64,000 nucleotides of DNA from Clostridia bacterium UC5.1-1E11 (GCA_001305115.1 BCAA01000009.1:60884-124883); one strand, 5' to 3'. Shown: positions 9,794 to 19,225, counted from the stretch's first letter. A program made the numbers and translations. Notes: generated from the letters alone by a model not told the origin.

Positions 9794-9815
9794 TTTAGTA
9801 TATTTATATACTAAA
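9794..9815. promoter_or_regulatory. Palindromic operator upstream of marR
   Basis: TTTAGTATAT and ATATACTAAA form two perfect 10-bp half-sites around a 2-base centre, 17 bp upstream of the marR start. The size and position fit a MarR dimer site for autorepression. Confidence 0.65.
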
Positions 9816-9920
9816 CAGTATAGTTCCTATACATATATTTGTCAATTATTCAAAGGTTCTAAGTTAAATGGCTCAATCGAGATACTTGCAAGCACCCTAT
9901 TTTTCTTAAAGTCTATAAAA

Positions 9921-10115
9921 TTAAAATGGGCACTCACAGTAGTATGAACTATTTAGAATAAGAATTTCACAATTTTGAATGCTAATTAAGATAGATGGAT
10001 TATATCTACCATTTTCTAAAGAGCCAATGGTTTAGCGAGAAACTTCAAGTATGTCTACTGAATCTTCCTGTATAATGTCATGTTCTTTTCACAACTCTTC
10101 CAATTGGTTTTTCAT
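9921..10115 (-). pseudogene. XRE-family helix-turn-helix regulator with two stop codons
   Basis: From an ATG at 10115, preceded by AGGAGGT at five bases, the minus strand reads MKNQLEEL-stop-KEHDII, then DILEVSR-stop-TIGSLENGRYNPS. This is the short Cro/YozG-type XRE regulator in which the stops replace the usual Arg (CGA to TGA) and Gln (CAA to TAA). Both changes are C-to-T transitions, which points to genuine decay rather than the indel errors seen elsewhere. The frame then runs to a TAA at 9921 with a degraded C-terminus. Confidence 0.75.
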
Positions 10116-10338
10116 AGCTGACCTCCTCTCTTTAGAAAAGCTTACTTTCCATAAGACCAATAGATTTTCAAAAAGAATAAAGATAAAAAATGCAGACAAA
10201 TATAACTAGAGAAACCTTAGGCAAGGATAAAATCCGTTTTGAACAGGCTGTACGAAATTGTTCATCGGCTGAGATGGGGGTATACTCTTCTTTCTCTTAA
10301 CATATACTGCACATAGAAATATTTGGAGGAGGAGTCTT

Positions 10339-11247
10339 ATGCCAGACCATGAACATATTAGAATTTCGGTAGAAGTAAATCTATTTTTTCAGAGGATCAT
10401 GAAAGAACATCTCTTTTTCTTGCAGACAAATTTACAACCCGCTGCCCATAAGTATATAGAAAAAGCCAATACGTTGAAAAAACGATTTGAACAGTTACTT
10501 AACGAAACGCTACCGTGCGCAAGGGGAGTTGTATCTGAAAGCGCCATCCAATCAAATGAGTTTGTTACCCCCTATACCTTAAAGGCGGAAGACGTAAATT
10601 CGCGACTTACCGGGGCAAGTATTGACACAGGGATAACAAAGCGGGAACAAACCCTGACATGTAGCTCGCCGCATTATGATAACCAATGTTTATCAGCGTC
10701 TGTTGATAATCTAAATCACAACTCGCTCCATCTGCTGCAGGAAACGATTTCGTTTCAGAAGTATTTGTTATCTCAGTCATCAAACTGCAATATATTCATA
10801 TCTCTTTATCCACAAATGTTAGACCATGATACCAGAGAAGCCGAACATTACTTGGGAATATTAAAAGGGCTTTTAAGCGACCGGCCTCCAAAGGAAACCT
10901 TATGTGACGAGCTGAACTTTTGGAATACGATTATGGCAGAACATGCGGAATTTATTGACGGGATGTTAGATCCGACAGAAGCAGACCTCAAAAAAACTGC
11001 CGAGGCAACAGCAAAAAAATTTGAGAAGTTAGTGAATGAGTGCATATATACTGCCGAGGAGCAAATTTTACAAACCAGTTTGTATGCCACAGAAGAAATC
11101 CGATCGTTTAAGACGAAAGCAACCGAAGGACTGCTGGCATGTAGGATAAAATCCATCATTCCACCGTTGCTTGCAGACCATGTGCTAAGGGAAGCGAATC
11201 ACTATTTAAGATTAATGAAAATGAATGAGTGTTGTGGCTTGCGCTAA
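10339..11247 (+). CDS. DUF2935 domain-containing protein
   Basis: A 302-residue, mainly alpha-helical protein with two copies of the DUF2935 fold. Repeated Glu/His positions (KEHLFFL, EAEHYLGIL, AEHAEFIDGML and REANHYLRLM) resemble metal-binding four-helix bundles. The biochemical role of the family is not established; it is common in spore-forming Firmicutes. The ATG follows GGAGGAGG at six bases. It stands alone, with the degraded island to its left and a short unknown remnant to its right. Confidence 0.82.
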   Translation: MPDHEHIRISVEVNLFFQRIMKEHLFFLQTNLQPAAHKYIEKANTLKKRFEQLLNETLPCARGVVSESAIQSNEFVTPYTLKAEDVNSRLTGASIDTGITKREQTLTCSSPHYDNQCLSASVDNLNHNSLHLLQETISFQKYLLSQSSNCNIFISLYPQMLDHDTREAEHYLGILKGLLSDRPPKETLCDELNFWNTIMAEHAEFIDGMLDPTEADLKKTAEATAKKFEKLVNECIYTAEEQILQTSLYATEEIRSFKTKATEGLLACRIKSIIPPLLADHVLREANHYLRLMKMNECCGLR

Positions 11248-11309
11248 ATTGTTCTCATTGAGGAAAAGGGTATTGGCCGGCGGTAGATACATTTTAACGT
11301 TTCCTTGTT

Positions 11310-11448
11310 TTCAGATATTATAGAGCTGGAAGAGGTGTTCAAAATCGAGTTGTCCAGCGTCCATATAGACACCGCCAAGGCAAACGGCTCGCTGGCGAGC
11401 CATGTATCCAAGCCCCCGAAAAACAGAAAGAGCCCGGAAATCCCATAA
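11310..11448 (+). pseudogene. 3' fragment of an unknown gene
   Basis: A plus-strand frame without a start reads DIIELEEVFKIELSSVHIDT and continues to KPPKNRKSPEIP before a TAA. It is lysine- and proline-rich at its end. I do not recognise the family. It lies at the right edge of the degraded island, directly before the conserved tRNA-Leu. Confidence 0.3.
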
Positions 11449-11471
11449 GATCAAGCTTTTCAGTCATAAAT

Positions 11472-11509
11472 ACAAAAACAGCCTTCCAAATTGGAAGGCT
11501 GTTTTTGTA
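11472..11509. terminator. Bidirectional Rho-independent terminator
   Basis: An 18-bp nearly perfect stem whose core is CAGCCTTCCAA/TTGGAAGGCTG, flanked by A5 and T5 runs. It works in both directions and ends tRNA-Leu transcription on the minus strand. Confidence 0.85.
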
Positions 11510-11529
11510 TTAAAACTTGTTCTTTAATC

Positions 11530-11617
11530 TGGTGCGAGGGGGGGGACTTGAACCCCCATGAGCTAAGCGCTCACTAGAACCTGAATCTAGCGCGTCTGCC
11601 AATTCCGCCACTCTCGC
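11530..11617 (-). tRNA. tRNA-Leu (anticodon CAG)
   Basis: The minus strand folds as a class II tRNA beginning GCGAGAGUGGCGGAAUUGGC, with D-arm, anticodon stem CUAGA/UCUAG, anticodon CAG in the loop UUCAGGU, a long variable arm (GAGCGCUUAGCUC) and T-arm GGGGG UUCAAGU CCCCC. A genomic CCA follows. One acceptor pair is A-C (position 6 against CCCUCGC), either a natural mismatch or a base error in the C8 run. Confidence 0.95.
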
Positions 11618-11833
11618 ATTTATTCCATTTTTGTTCCAGTCTCTCTCGACTGCTCGGTTAGTATAGCATATTGAAAAACAAATTGTCAAGCATTCTTTGC
11701 AAAAAATTGAAGGTTTTTTGACAGGTTTGCGATAATTCGAAAAAAGGGTTGCAAATTTGTAACTTTTCGTGTATGATAAGCGCAACCACATTACAAACTT
11801 GTAACCAATTTATGAACATGAAAGGAAATAGCT

Positions 11834-13576
11834 ATGCGATTCCCCAAAATCGTCACTGGGAAAGGAGCCGCAGAGCAGCGTATTGCGCATTATCATGGGC
11901 TGATCAAACAGCATATACAGTCTTTTAGGGCTACAGGTTATGCGTTTCTTTATATTGTTGGCATCCAATCGATTCGCATTTTAAAGCGCTTGCGCCGCCG
12001 AATACATCGGTTCTTTTTACCGGCTACGAATTTGATAAAACAAATCTACGCTAAGACGCTAGGACGGCAGTTGGCAAGACTTTTGAAAGAACTGCATTCT
12101 ATTCGCGAGGGGTTCACCATTGCGGGAAAGCGTCTCCGAGAGGCCAAGCGCCAAAGTATGGGACAGGCTTTGAAGGAATCCGTCAAAGTGACGGGGAAAA
12201 GCCTTGTACGGCACAAAAAATTCGTATGTGGAATTTTAAATATTGCCGCTCCTCTGGGCGCACTGGCCTTACTAATTTTTACGGTCCAGTATTGGAACGG
12301 ATTAAACTACGGCTTAGTCTTAACCTATGATGGGCAGGAAATTGCTACCATTCAAGATGAGAATATATTCGAACAGGCTACTGAAATGGTCAATCAACGT
12401 ATGATCCACGATGTAGAGGGAGAAGACACACAGGTGGAGATTACACCGACTTTTAAGCTTTCTGTTGTGGATGAAAACCGTTATTCAGCTGCCAGCGCTG
12501 TTTGTGATTTGATTATTAAACAGTCGGACGGTATCATTGAAGAGGCCAGTGGACTTTATGTGGACGGCGAGTTGATTGGCGCCGTAAAAAGCAGCGCCGA
12601 TTTGCGATACATTCTACAAAATATTTTGAACGATGCAAAAGGGGACGACACTCAGGCAGAAGCCGCCTTTGCGCAGAATGTAGAAACCGTCAGTGGTCTA
12701 TTCCCTACCAACAGCATTATGACCACAGAGCAGATGGAGAGCCTATTGACTGGTACCGAAAAGGATGCAGTCCTTTATACCGTCAAAGCTGGCGACACTG
12801 CAACTTCAATTGCACAAACCCACAATCTGTCTTTAACAGAGCTTGCCAGTATCAACCAGCTGAGCGATATCGATGTTCTCCATGAGGGAGACCTAATTAA
12901 CATTGAAATGGCTGTTCCCAAGCTCAGCGTCAATATCATGAAGGAGCAATCCTATGATGTAGAAATTCCTTACAAAACCATTACGCAAAAGGATGACGGG
13001 CAATATACAGACTATTCTAAGGTTCTTACGGAAGGTGTCAATGGGTTACAGCACTGTGTGGATAAGGTCACCTATCTCAACGGTGTGGAAGTTGGGCGTG
13101 AAAATTTGAGTACAACTGTCCTGGAAGAACCCGTGGACAAGGTCGTTGTGACAGGAACGAAAAAACGTCCAAAGACCGCAGAGCCCGGTGTCAGCACCGG
13201 CAGTATGATGTGGCCGGTTCCTTCCCTGCACACCATCACAACCGGTTTCGAATATCGATGGGGCAGCTTCCACAGCGGTATTGATATTTCTGGAAGTGGC
13301 GCCTATGGAAAGACAATCGTTGCAGCAGATGGCGGGACGGTTACAGCGGCCGGATATTCGGGAAGCTATGGCCTGCGTGTTCAGATCAATCATGGAAATG
13401 GTTTGCAGACTTTATATGGGCACTGCAGCAAACTTCTTGTCTCACCCGGGCAGAAAGTGGCGAAAGGACAGGCAATTGCACTTGTGGGAAGCACTGGTAA
13501 TTCCACTGGACCACACTGCCACTTTGAAGTCTACAAAAACGGCACTCGTGTGAATCCATTTAATTATGTAAAGTAA
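11834..13576 (+). CDS. Membrane-anchored LysM/G5/M23 peptidoglycan endopeptidase
   Basis: A 580-residue cell-wall hydrolase. Residues 1-130 are very basic and would be cytoplasmic; one membrane segment follows at about 131-151. Outside come a variable region, a LysM motif (about 313-358, YTVKAGDTATSIAQTHNLS), a G5 domain (about 362-441) and an M23 LytM domain (about 468-565). The M23 zinc site is complete: HSGID (H480, D484) and PHCHFE. The enzyme should cut peptide cross-bridges near the membrane. The 130-residue basic cytoplasmic head is unusual for the family. It is monocistronic, bounded by tRNA-Leu upstream and a terminator downstream. Confidence 0.93.
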   Translation: MRFPKIVTGKGAAEQRIAHYHGLIKQHIQSFRATGYAFLYIVGIQSIRILKRLRRRIHRFFLPATNLIKQIYAKTLGRQLARLLKELHSIREGFTIAGKRLREAKRQSMGQALKESVKVTGKSLVRHKKFVCGILNIAAPLGALALLIFTVQYWNGLNYGLVLTYDGQEIATIQDENIFEQATEMVNQRMIHDVEGEDTQVEITPTFKLSVVDENRYSAASAVCDLIIKQSDGIIEEASGLYVDGELIGAVKSSADLRYILQNILNDAKGDDTQAEAAFAQNVETVSGLFPTNSIMTTEQMESLLTGTEKDAVLYTVKAGDTATSIAQTHNLSLTELASINQLSDIDVLHEGDLINIEMAVPKLSVNIMKEQSYDVEIPYKTITQKDDGQYTDYSKVLTEGVNGLQHCVDKVTYLNGVEVGRENLSTTVLEEPVDKVVVTGTKKRPKTAEPGVSTGSMMWPVPSLHTITTGFEYRWGSFHSGIDISGSGAYGKTIVAADGGTVTAAGYSGSYGLRVQINHGNGLQTLYGHCSKLLVSPGQKVAKGQAIALVGSTGNSTGPHCHFEVYKNGTRVNPFNYVK

Positions 13577-13582
13577 TCACTT

Positions 13583-13626
13583 AAGCGACATTTCATCTAA
13601 AACAGGGATGAAATGCCGCTTTTTTC
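13583..13626 (+). terminator. Rho-independent terminator after the M23 gene
   Basis: A 15-bp stem with one mismatch, AAGCGACATTTCATC against GATGAAATGCCGCTT, followed by T6. Confidence 0.85.
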
Positions 13627-13768
13627 TTATGTTTTTATAAGCAGCCCGTATTTATCAAACAAAATTATGTAAATCTCAAAAAACTTACATTTTTTGGTAC
13701 AACGAAGATTCCCTCTTCCTCCAATTTTTATTTACATTCACAAACTTTGGCAGAATGAATCCCTTCCC

Positions 13769-13797
13769 TTGACTTTTAACGCGGGGTGTATTATGAT
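13769..13797 (+). promoter_or_regulatory. Sigma-A-type promoter of the murA operon
   Basis: TTGACT (13769-13774), a 17-base spacer and TATGAT (13792-13797). A leader of about 225 bases follows before the preferred murA start. The 13577-14027 interval otherwise holds only the M23 terminator and AT-rich sequence in which I see no gene. Confidence 0.7.
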
Positions 13798-14027
13798 CTT
13801 TAGGAGTGAAGGTGCAAGACTTGCCCTTTTTCTTTGTGATTTAAGGAGAATTTTTCTTTGAAAATTTGTAAATATTAACAGCCTGCCCTATCATTAAATC
13901 TGCTATTTCGGTAAAAGCTAGTGATGCTTTTCTTTTGTGTATAGCATTGGGCAAGGCAGCATATGGAATCTATTTTCATATGCCGTGGGATAGACGTATG
14001 TCGATTATAAGATTGGAGCGTGCCGCA

Positions 14028-15311
14028 TTGGATAAATTTGTTATTACTGGTGGCAATCGGCTTACCGGAGAGGTAACGATCAGCGGTGCAAAGAATGCCG
14101 CGATTGCAATCATTCCTGCAGCAATTCTTTCAGACGGCGTATGCCGGATTGAAAATATACCCAATATTACGGATGTAAGTTCCATCACCCGTATTCTTTA
14201 TGACATGGGCGCACAAGTTCGCACCATTGACAAAACAACGATTGAGATTGACCCCCGTAAAATTCACACTTGCGTAGCGTCCTATGAGCTCGCCAAGCAT
14301 ATTCGCGGATCGTATTATCTGCTCGGTGCTCTTTTGGGGCGCTTTTCTCACGCGGTCGTTACCATGCCTGGCGGTTGTGATTTTGGGGTTCGCCCGATCG
14401 ACCAGCACCTGAAGGGATTTGCTGCTCTGGGCGCTTCCTACAAATTGGATGGCGGTATGGTGGATGTGCAAGCTGAACAGCTCAAGGGCAGCCATATCTA
14501 TCTCGACGTGGTCTCCGTGGGCGCGACCGTCAATATTATTTTGGCGGCGGTGCGCGCGAAGGGCATGACTGTAATTGAAAATGCGGCAAAAGAGCCGCAC
14601 ATCGTGGATCTTGCCAATTTCTTAAATTCCATGGGCGCAGATATCCGCGGCGCTGGTACGGATGTCATCAAGATCTATGGCGTCGATCGTTTAAATGGAA
14701 CCACGTATTCCATCATTCCCGATCAAATTGAGGCTGGAACCTATATGGTTGCTGCAGCAGCAACCAGTGGCGACGTTTTGATTAAAAATGTGATTCCCAA
14801 GCATTTGGAATCCATCACTGCGAAGTTGGAAGAAATGGGTGTTGAAGTCACCGAATACGACGATTCCATCCGTGTCCGCCGTGAAGGAGCTCTCAACAAG
14901 TGTAATATTAAGACGATGCCCCATCCAGGCTTTCCCACCGATATGCAGCCACAAATTGCAGTCTTGCTATCCATCGCAAACGGCACAAGTATCATCAATG
15001 AGAGTGTGTGGGACAATCGTTTCCGCTATGTGGAAGAGCTGAAACGGATGGGGGCGCAGATCTCTGTAGACGGTCGGCTGGCAGTAATCGAAGGTGTGGA
15101 GCATCTATCGGCAGCACCGGTGAAAGCAACCGATCTCCGTGCAGGGGCTGCTATGATGATCGCGGCACTCTGTGCGCAAGGGACTTCCCAAGTGGAAGAC
15201 ATTCAGCACATTGAACGTGGCTATGAAAATATTGAAGAGAAATTGTGCCATCTTGGTGCTGACATCAAGCGTGTTCATATGTCAGAACCTGTGATTGCAC
15301 GGGCGATTTAA
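14028..15311 (+). CDS. murA: UDP-N-acetylglucosamine 1-carboxyvinyltransferase
   Basis: First committed step of peptidoglycan synthesis: transfers enolpyruvyl from PEP to UDP-GlcNAc in the cytoplasm. The start is set at a TTG (LDKFVITGG) because GGAG lies ten bases upstream and the product is then 427 residues, the family length; an in-frame ATG at 13935 would add 31 atypical residues. Key residues are present: Lys-Asn in ISGAKNAA, the PEP-binding catalytic Cys in GGCDFGVRPIDQH, and the C-terminal RAGAAMMIA region. The catalytic Cys predicts fosfomycin sensitivity. Clostridia often carry two murA copies; which one this is cannot be told. Followed by yycJ and rlmH. Confidence 0.93.
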   Translation: MDKFVITGGNRLTGEVTISGAKNAAIAIIPAAILSDGVCRIENIPNITDVSSITRILYDMGAQVRTIDKTTIEIDPRKIHTCVASYELAKHIRGSYYLLGALLGRFSHAVVTMPGGCDFGVRPIDQHLKGFAALGASYKLDGGMVDVQAEQLKGSHIYLDVVSVGATVNIILAAVRAKGMTVIENAAKEPHIVDLANFLNSMGADIRGAGTDVIKIYGVDRLNGTTYSIIPDQIEAGTYMVAAAATSGDVLIKNVIPKHLESITAKLEEMGVEVTEYDDSIRVRREGALNKCNIKTMPHPGFPTDMQPQIAVLLSIANGTSIINESVWDNRFRYVEELKRMGAQISVDGRLAVIEGVEHLSAAPVKATDLRAGAAMMIAALCAQGTSQVEDIQHIERGYENIEEKLCHLGADIKRVHMSEPVIARAI

Positions 15312-15327
15312 AAAGACCAGAGTGGCG

Positions 15328-15352
15328 GTCCGCTAAAGTGGACCGTCCATTT
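15328..15352 (+). terminator. Weak hairpin between murA and the MBL-fold gene
   Basis: A short stem CGGTCC/GGACCG with an 8-base loop in the 58-bp gap after murA, followed only by a T4 run after TCCA. More likely an attenuating or RNA-stabilising hairpin than a full terminator. Confidence 0.35.
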
Positions 15353-15369
15353 TGCTATAGAAAGGGCGG

Positions 15370-16176
15370 TTGGCTCTCCCCTTGGCAAGATTTTGTCCGC
15401 TTTTTAGCGGAAGCAGTGGCAATGCTTATTATATAGGGTCCTCCCATGCGGGCGTTTTAATCGATGTTGGGCGTTCTGCCAAACAAATGGTACATATGCT
15501 GGACACATGCGGGATTGACCAAAAGGCTATTCAGGCCATATTTATTACTCATGAACATTCCGATCATATCAAGGGATTGCGTGTGTTTGCATCCCGTTTT
15601 CATATTCCTGTTTATTCGTCAAGAGGGACGTTGACCGCTCTCTTGGAAATGGGTTGCTTAAAAGGAGATTTTCCCGTGGAAGAGATTACACCCAACGGGA
15701 TCGAATGTGCCGGTATGCTGATTCAGCCTTTCCGAACCCCGCACGACAGCGCAGAAAGCGTTGGATACCGTGTATTTACAGCAGATGGCCGCAGTGCTGC
15801 GGTTTCCACGGACTTGGGATATATGACCGATACCGTGCGCAGCGCCCTTTGCGGCTCCGATCTAATTGCGATTGAATCCAATCACGATGTGGGTATGCTG
15901 CGCAACGGCCCCTATCCCTATCCACTTAAACGAAGAATCCTCTCCCAAACTGGCCATTTAAGCAACTTGGCTTGTGCTGATGAATTATATCATTTTGCAG
16001 AACAGGGGACCACACGATTTGTTCTAGCGCATCTCAGCGCAGAGAACAATACGCCAGAACTCGCGTATCAAACCTCCGTATGTTCACTCGCTCTCTGCGG
16101 GATGAAAGAAGGAGCCGACTATACACTCCACGTTGCTCCCCGTGAAAACAGCATGGGAAAAACCATTCTATTCTGA
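15370..16176 (+). CDS. MBL-fold metallohydrolase, YycJ/WalJ-like
   Basis: A 268-residue metallo-beta-lactamase-fold protein of the YycJ/WalJ family, which accompanies the WalRK cell-wall system in other Firmicutes and is thought to act on nucleic acids. The metal motif THEHSDHIKG is intact, and further ligands lie in STDLGYMTD and LAHLSAENN. The TTG start at 15370 has AGAAAGG closely upstream; a second in-frame TTG at 15382 is an alternative. In this genome it sits between murA and rlmH. YycJ next to RlmH is a common Firmicutes arrangement, which supports the family call. Confidence 0.88.
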   Translation: MALPLARFCPLFSGSSGNAYYIGSSHAGVLIDVGRSAKQMVHMLDTCGIDQKAIQAIFITHEHSDHIKGLRVFASRFHIPVYSSRGTLTALLEMGCLKGDFPVEEITPNGIECAGMLIQPFRTPHDSAESVGYRVFTADGRSAAVSTDLGYMTDTVRSALCGSDLIAIESNHDVGMLRNGPYPYPLKRRILSQTGHLSNLACADELYHFAEQGTTRFVLAHLSAENNTPELAYQTSVCSLALCGMKEGADYTLHVAPRENSMGKTILF

Positions 16177-16183
16177 GGGATTT

Positions 16184-16663
16184 ATGCTCAACATCCAACT
16201 AATTTGTATTGGAAAATTGAAAGAAGCCTATTGGCGGGAGGCCTGCGCAGAATATGCAAAACGGCTTTCTGCTTTTTGCCGGTTTTCGATTTTAGAACTG
16301 CCAGAGAGCCGTCTTCCTGAAACTCCTTCCCGCGCACAAATCGAAGCTGCTCTACAAATCGAAGCAGATAAGATTGTTTCTTCTGTTGGAAACTCGCCTT
16401 TTATTGCTCTCTGTATTGAGGGAAAAATGCTTTCCTCAGAACAGCTTGCGGAGAAAATTGGTTCCATGGCGGTCAATGGAGCCAGCCGGCTTTGCTTTGT
16501 AATCGGAAGTTCGTTCGGATTAAGCGAATCTATAAAAAATGCCGCTGTATTGCGCTTGTCCATGTCTCCGATGACTTTTCCGCATCAAATGGCTCGTGTG
16601 ATGTTATGTGAACAGACCTATCGTGCATTTCAAATTTTAAACCACGGAAAGTATCACAAGTGA
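16184..16663 (+). CDS. rlmH: 23S rRNA (pseudouridine1915-N3)-methyltransferase
   Basis: A SPOUT-class methyltransferase that N3-methylates pseudouridine 1915 in helix 69 of 23S rRNA on assembled 70S ribosomes. The product is 159 residues from ATG 16184 (MLNIQLICIGKLKEAYW), exactly the family length. The SAM knot is visible in FVIGSSFGLSE, and the C-terminus EQTYRAFQILNHGKYHK is the family signature. It starts seven bases after the MBL-fold gene and ends the operon before a strong terminator. Confidence 0.96.
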   Translation: MLNIQLICIGKLKEAYWREACAEYAKRLSAFCRFSILELPESRLPETPSRAQIEAALQIEADKIVSSVGNSPFIALCIEGKMLSSEQLAEKIGSMAVNGASRLCFVIGSSFGLSESIKNAAVLRLSMSPMTFPHQMARVMLCEQTYRAFQILNHGKYHK

Positions 16664-16693
16664 ATGAGCAACAGTCTCGAAGAAAATACAGGT

Positions 16694-16741
16694 GCCTCTG
16701 TTGGTTCTCAATCGTGCATTGGGAACCAACAGAGGCTTTTT
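16694..16741. terminator. Strong bidirectional terminator between rlmH and feoB
   Basis: A perfect 14-bp stem GCCTCTGTTGGTTC/GAACCAACAGAGGC followed by T5 on the plus strand. The two converging operons end here. Confidence 0.88.
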
Positions 16742-16753
16742 ATTCATTGTGCT

Positions 16754-18907
16754 TTATGCCCATCCCAGCATGCGAGCTGTTCCAGCGACCAAAAAACAGA
16801 CCAGCATTCCGACCACCGTTGGAACGGCAAATGAAACCGCTGTCCATTTGAAACTTTTGGTTTCTTTTGCAATCGTCATACAGGTCGTGGAACATGGCCA
16901 GTGCATTAGAGAAAACAACATCGTACATACCGCTGTCAACCAAGTCCACCCATTATCCACCAAGAGTGTATGCAACTGCGTCAAGTCGCTCATATCCGTT
17001 AGGCTTCCCGTCGCCATATAAGTCATAATGATAATTGGGACTACGATCTCATTCGCCGGAAAACCTAAAATGAACGCAAGCAGAATGACTCCGTCCAGGC
17101 CGAGTAATTGGGCAAAGGGGTCCAAAAAGGCAGCACAGTGTGCAAGAAGGCTGGCATCTCCATATTGAACATTTGCTAATATCCAAATAATCAATCCAGC
17201 CGGAGCGGCTACTACCACGGCTCTTCCAAGAACAAAAAGCGTTCGATCAAATATAGAGCGGACAATCACCTTTCCGATCTGTGGCCGGCGATAAGGTGGA
17301 AGCTCCAATGTAAAGGAAGATGGAATTCCCTTTAAAATGGTCCCGGATAAAAGGCGCGACACGAAAAAAGTCATCACAATTCCCAGAACGATGACTCCCG
17401 TCAAAATCAATGTTGAAAGTATAGAACCTCCCATCCCGGCTGTCCCAATAAAGAACATTGTAATGATGGCAATCATAGTAGGGAATCTCCCATTACAGGG
17501 GACAAAGGAGTTGGTAATCATGGCGATCAACCGTTCCCGAGGAGAATCAATGATCCGGCAGCCCACTATTCCAGCAGCATTACAACCAAACCCCATACAC
17601 ATTGTCAATGCCTGCTTTCCACAGGCATGCGCTTTTTTGAAATATTTATCCAGATTAAACGCGACACGAGGTAGATAGCCTAGATCTTCTAAAAGTGTAA
17701 ACAAAGGGAAAAAAAATTGCCATCGGAGGCAACATCACAGATACAACCCATGCCAAAACACGGTAAACGCCTTCCACCAGCATACTTCGTAGCCATACCG
17801 GGGCACCTATGGCAATAAACCAATCCATTAGGCGGTCCTGAATCCAAAATAGGCCGTCTGAGAGAAGCTGAGATGGATAATTGGCGCCTGTAATTGTCAA
17901 CCAGAAGATCACACCTAAAAGAAGCAACATCACGGGAAATCCCGTCCATTTGCTGGTGAGGATTCGATCGATCTTCTGATCGCGCAATTCACGTTTTGTT
18001 TTTCATGTACCACTACACCGTCGCAAATCTCTTCCGCCTTGCGAACAATACAGGATACAATTTGATCCCGTAAATCCTCTTGTGAAATTCCCCTGTTTCG
18101 CAGGCAGTTTTTCGCCTCCTGTAATTTTTCAGCCACATCTTCTTCTGCTATCAGGTCGAACCCCAGGGCATCGTTCAATGAACGGATCAGAGCGGTATCA
18201 TAGTCTAGCAAACGCAGTGAGATCCAACGCGCGTTATAATCTTCTCCACAAGCTGCTGCAACGGCAGGTTGTAAGAGGGATATAGCATCTTCAATCGGAC
18301 GAATATAAGATACCGGAATCGAGGGCTTAGGGGGACAATCCAACTGTTCACAAACGGCATGCATAAGGGCGTCTAATCCTTTTCGGCTTCGGGCTGCAGC
18401 CGGAATGACTGGAACCCCGAGCCTCATTGCGATGCGTTCAAAGTCCAACCGGATTCCCTTGCGTTCCGCTTCATCCATCAGGTTGACGCAGACGACCACA
18501 TTGCTGGTGATCTCTAAAGCTTGCAGTACTAGATTCAGGTTGCGTTCTAAACAGGTGGCATCGCAGACGACCACAACTGCATCCGGCTTTCCAAAACAAA
18601 GGAAATCGCGGGCGACTTCTTCCTCGGCAGAATGCGCCATCAAAGAATAACAACCGGGAATATCCACCATAATGAAGGGGCGACCCTGATATGTACAGGT
18701 TCCCTGTGCATTGGTCACGGTCTTTCCCGGCCAGTTTCCGGTATGTTGATTCATTCCCGTCAATTCGTTAAAAACGGTACTCTTCCCCACATTCGGATTT
18801 CCCGCTAAAGCGATTACTCGGTCGTTTTCACTCTGTCTTTTTACCACTAATCCCATATCTACAGCCTTTATTCCTGTAGAACCACTGGTCAAGCCCAAAC
18901 TCATCAC
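16754..18907 (-). CDS. feoB: Ferrous iron transporter FeoB, broken by two one-base indels
   Basis: Cytoplasmic-membrane Fe(II) importer with an N-terminal G domain. G1 GNPNVGKST, G3 DIPG and G4 NLMDE are present in residues 30-160, followed by a helical regulator and multiple membrane segments with the Gate motifs (GFGCNAAGI and PCNGRFPT). The reading frame is broken twice: near 17994-17997 an A4 run should be A5, giving KQKRELRDQKIDRIL; near 17709-17716 a T8 should be T7, giving MAIFFPLFTLLEDLGYLPR. With both repaired it is one protein of about 717 residues. The errors look technical. It lies downstream of feoA, with a hairpin between them. Confidence 0.9.
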
Positions 18908-18933
18908 CCCATTTTAAAAATTGGCAGTACAAA

Positions 18934-18960
18934 GGAGGCGGGAAGCACTTCCCCGCCTCC
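18934..18960 (-). terminator. Hairpin between feoA and feoB
   Basis: A GC-rich stem GGAGGCGG/CCGCCTCC extended by GAAG/CTTC in the 78-bp gap between feoA and feoB. On the minus strand it is followed by only three T residues, so partial termination or RNA stabilisation is more likely than a full stop. Confidence 0.45.
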
Positions 18961-18985
18961 CGGCAAGAATTCAGCCCACAAAAGG

Positions 18986-19225
18986 TCACCCATTGCACGC
19001 TACTAAGATATTAGAAGAATCCTCCGACCGCAGGGCAATTAATGCACCGCGAATCCGGTAAGCAACCGGGTCCCCCGCGGGACTTTTTTGCACACATTCC
19101 ACTTCTGTCCCTTCAATCAAACCAATATCCTGCAATCTTCTACGCATACTCCCCCTGGACAACAGCGAGGATACACGCGCACGTTCTCCCTCTTTTAAAT
19201 TCATCAGGGAATCTATCTTATACAT
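18986..19225 (-). CDS. feoA: Ferrous iron transport accessory protein FeoA
   Basis: A 79-residue SH3-like protein needed with FeoB for Fe(II) uptake. It shows the family pattern SSLLSRGSMRRRLQDIGLIEG, then VECVQKSPAGDPVAYRIRG and a closing IALRSED. The ATG at 19225 is chosen because GAGGTG lies nine bases upstream; an upstream GTG at 19237 would overlap that site. It is the first gene of feoAB and is divergent from a DtxR/MntR-type regulator. Confidence 0.93.
   Translation of the reverse strand: MYKIDSLMNLKEGERARVSSLLSRGSMRRRLQDIGLIEGTEVECVQKSPAGDPVAYRIRGALIALRSEDSSNILVACNG

Noticed and set aside
11510..11791. A 93-codon minus-strand frame
   Set aside because: It contains the whole tRNA-Leu gene, so it is not a protein gene.
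13935..14027. A 31-residue N-terminal extension of MurA starting at ATG 13935
   Set aside because: It lacks a ribosome site and gives an atypical N-terminus; the TTG at 14028 gives the normal family length.
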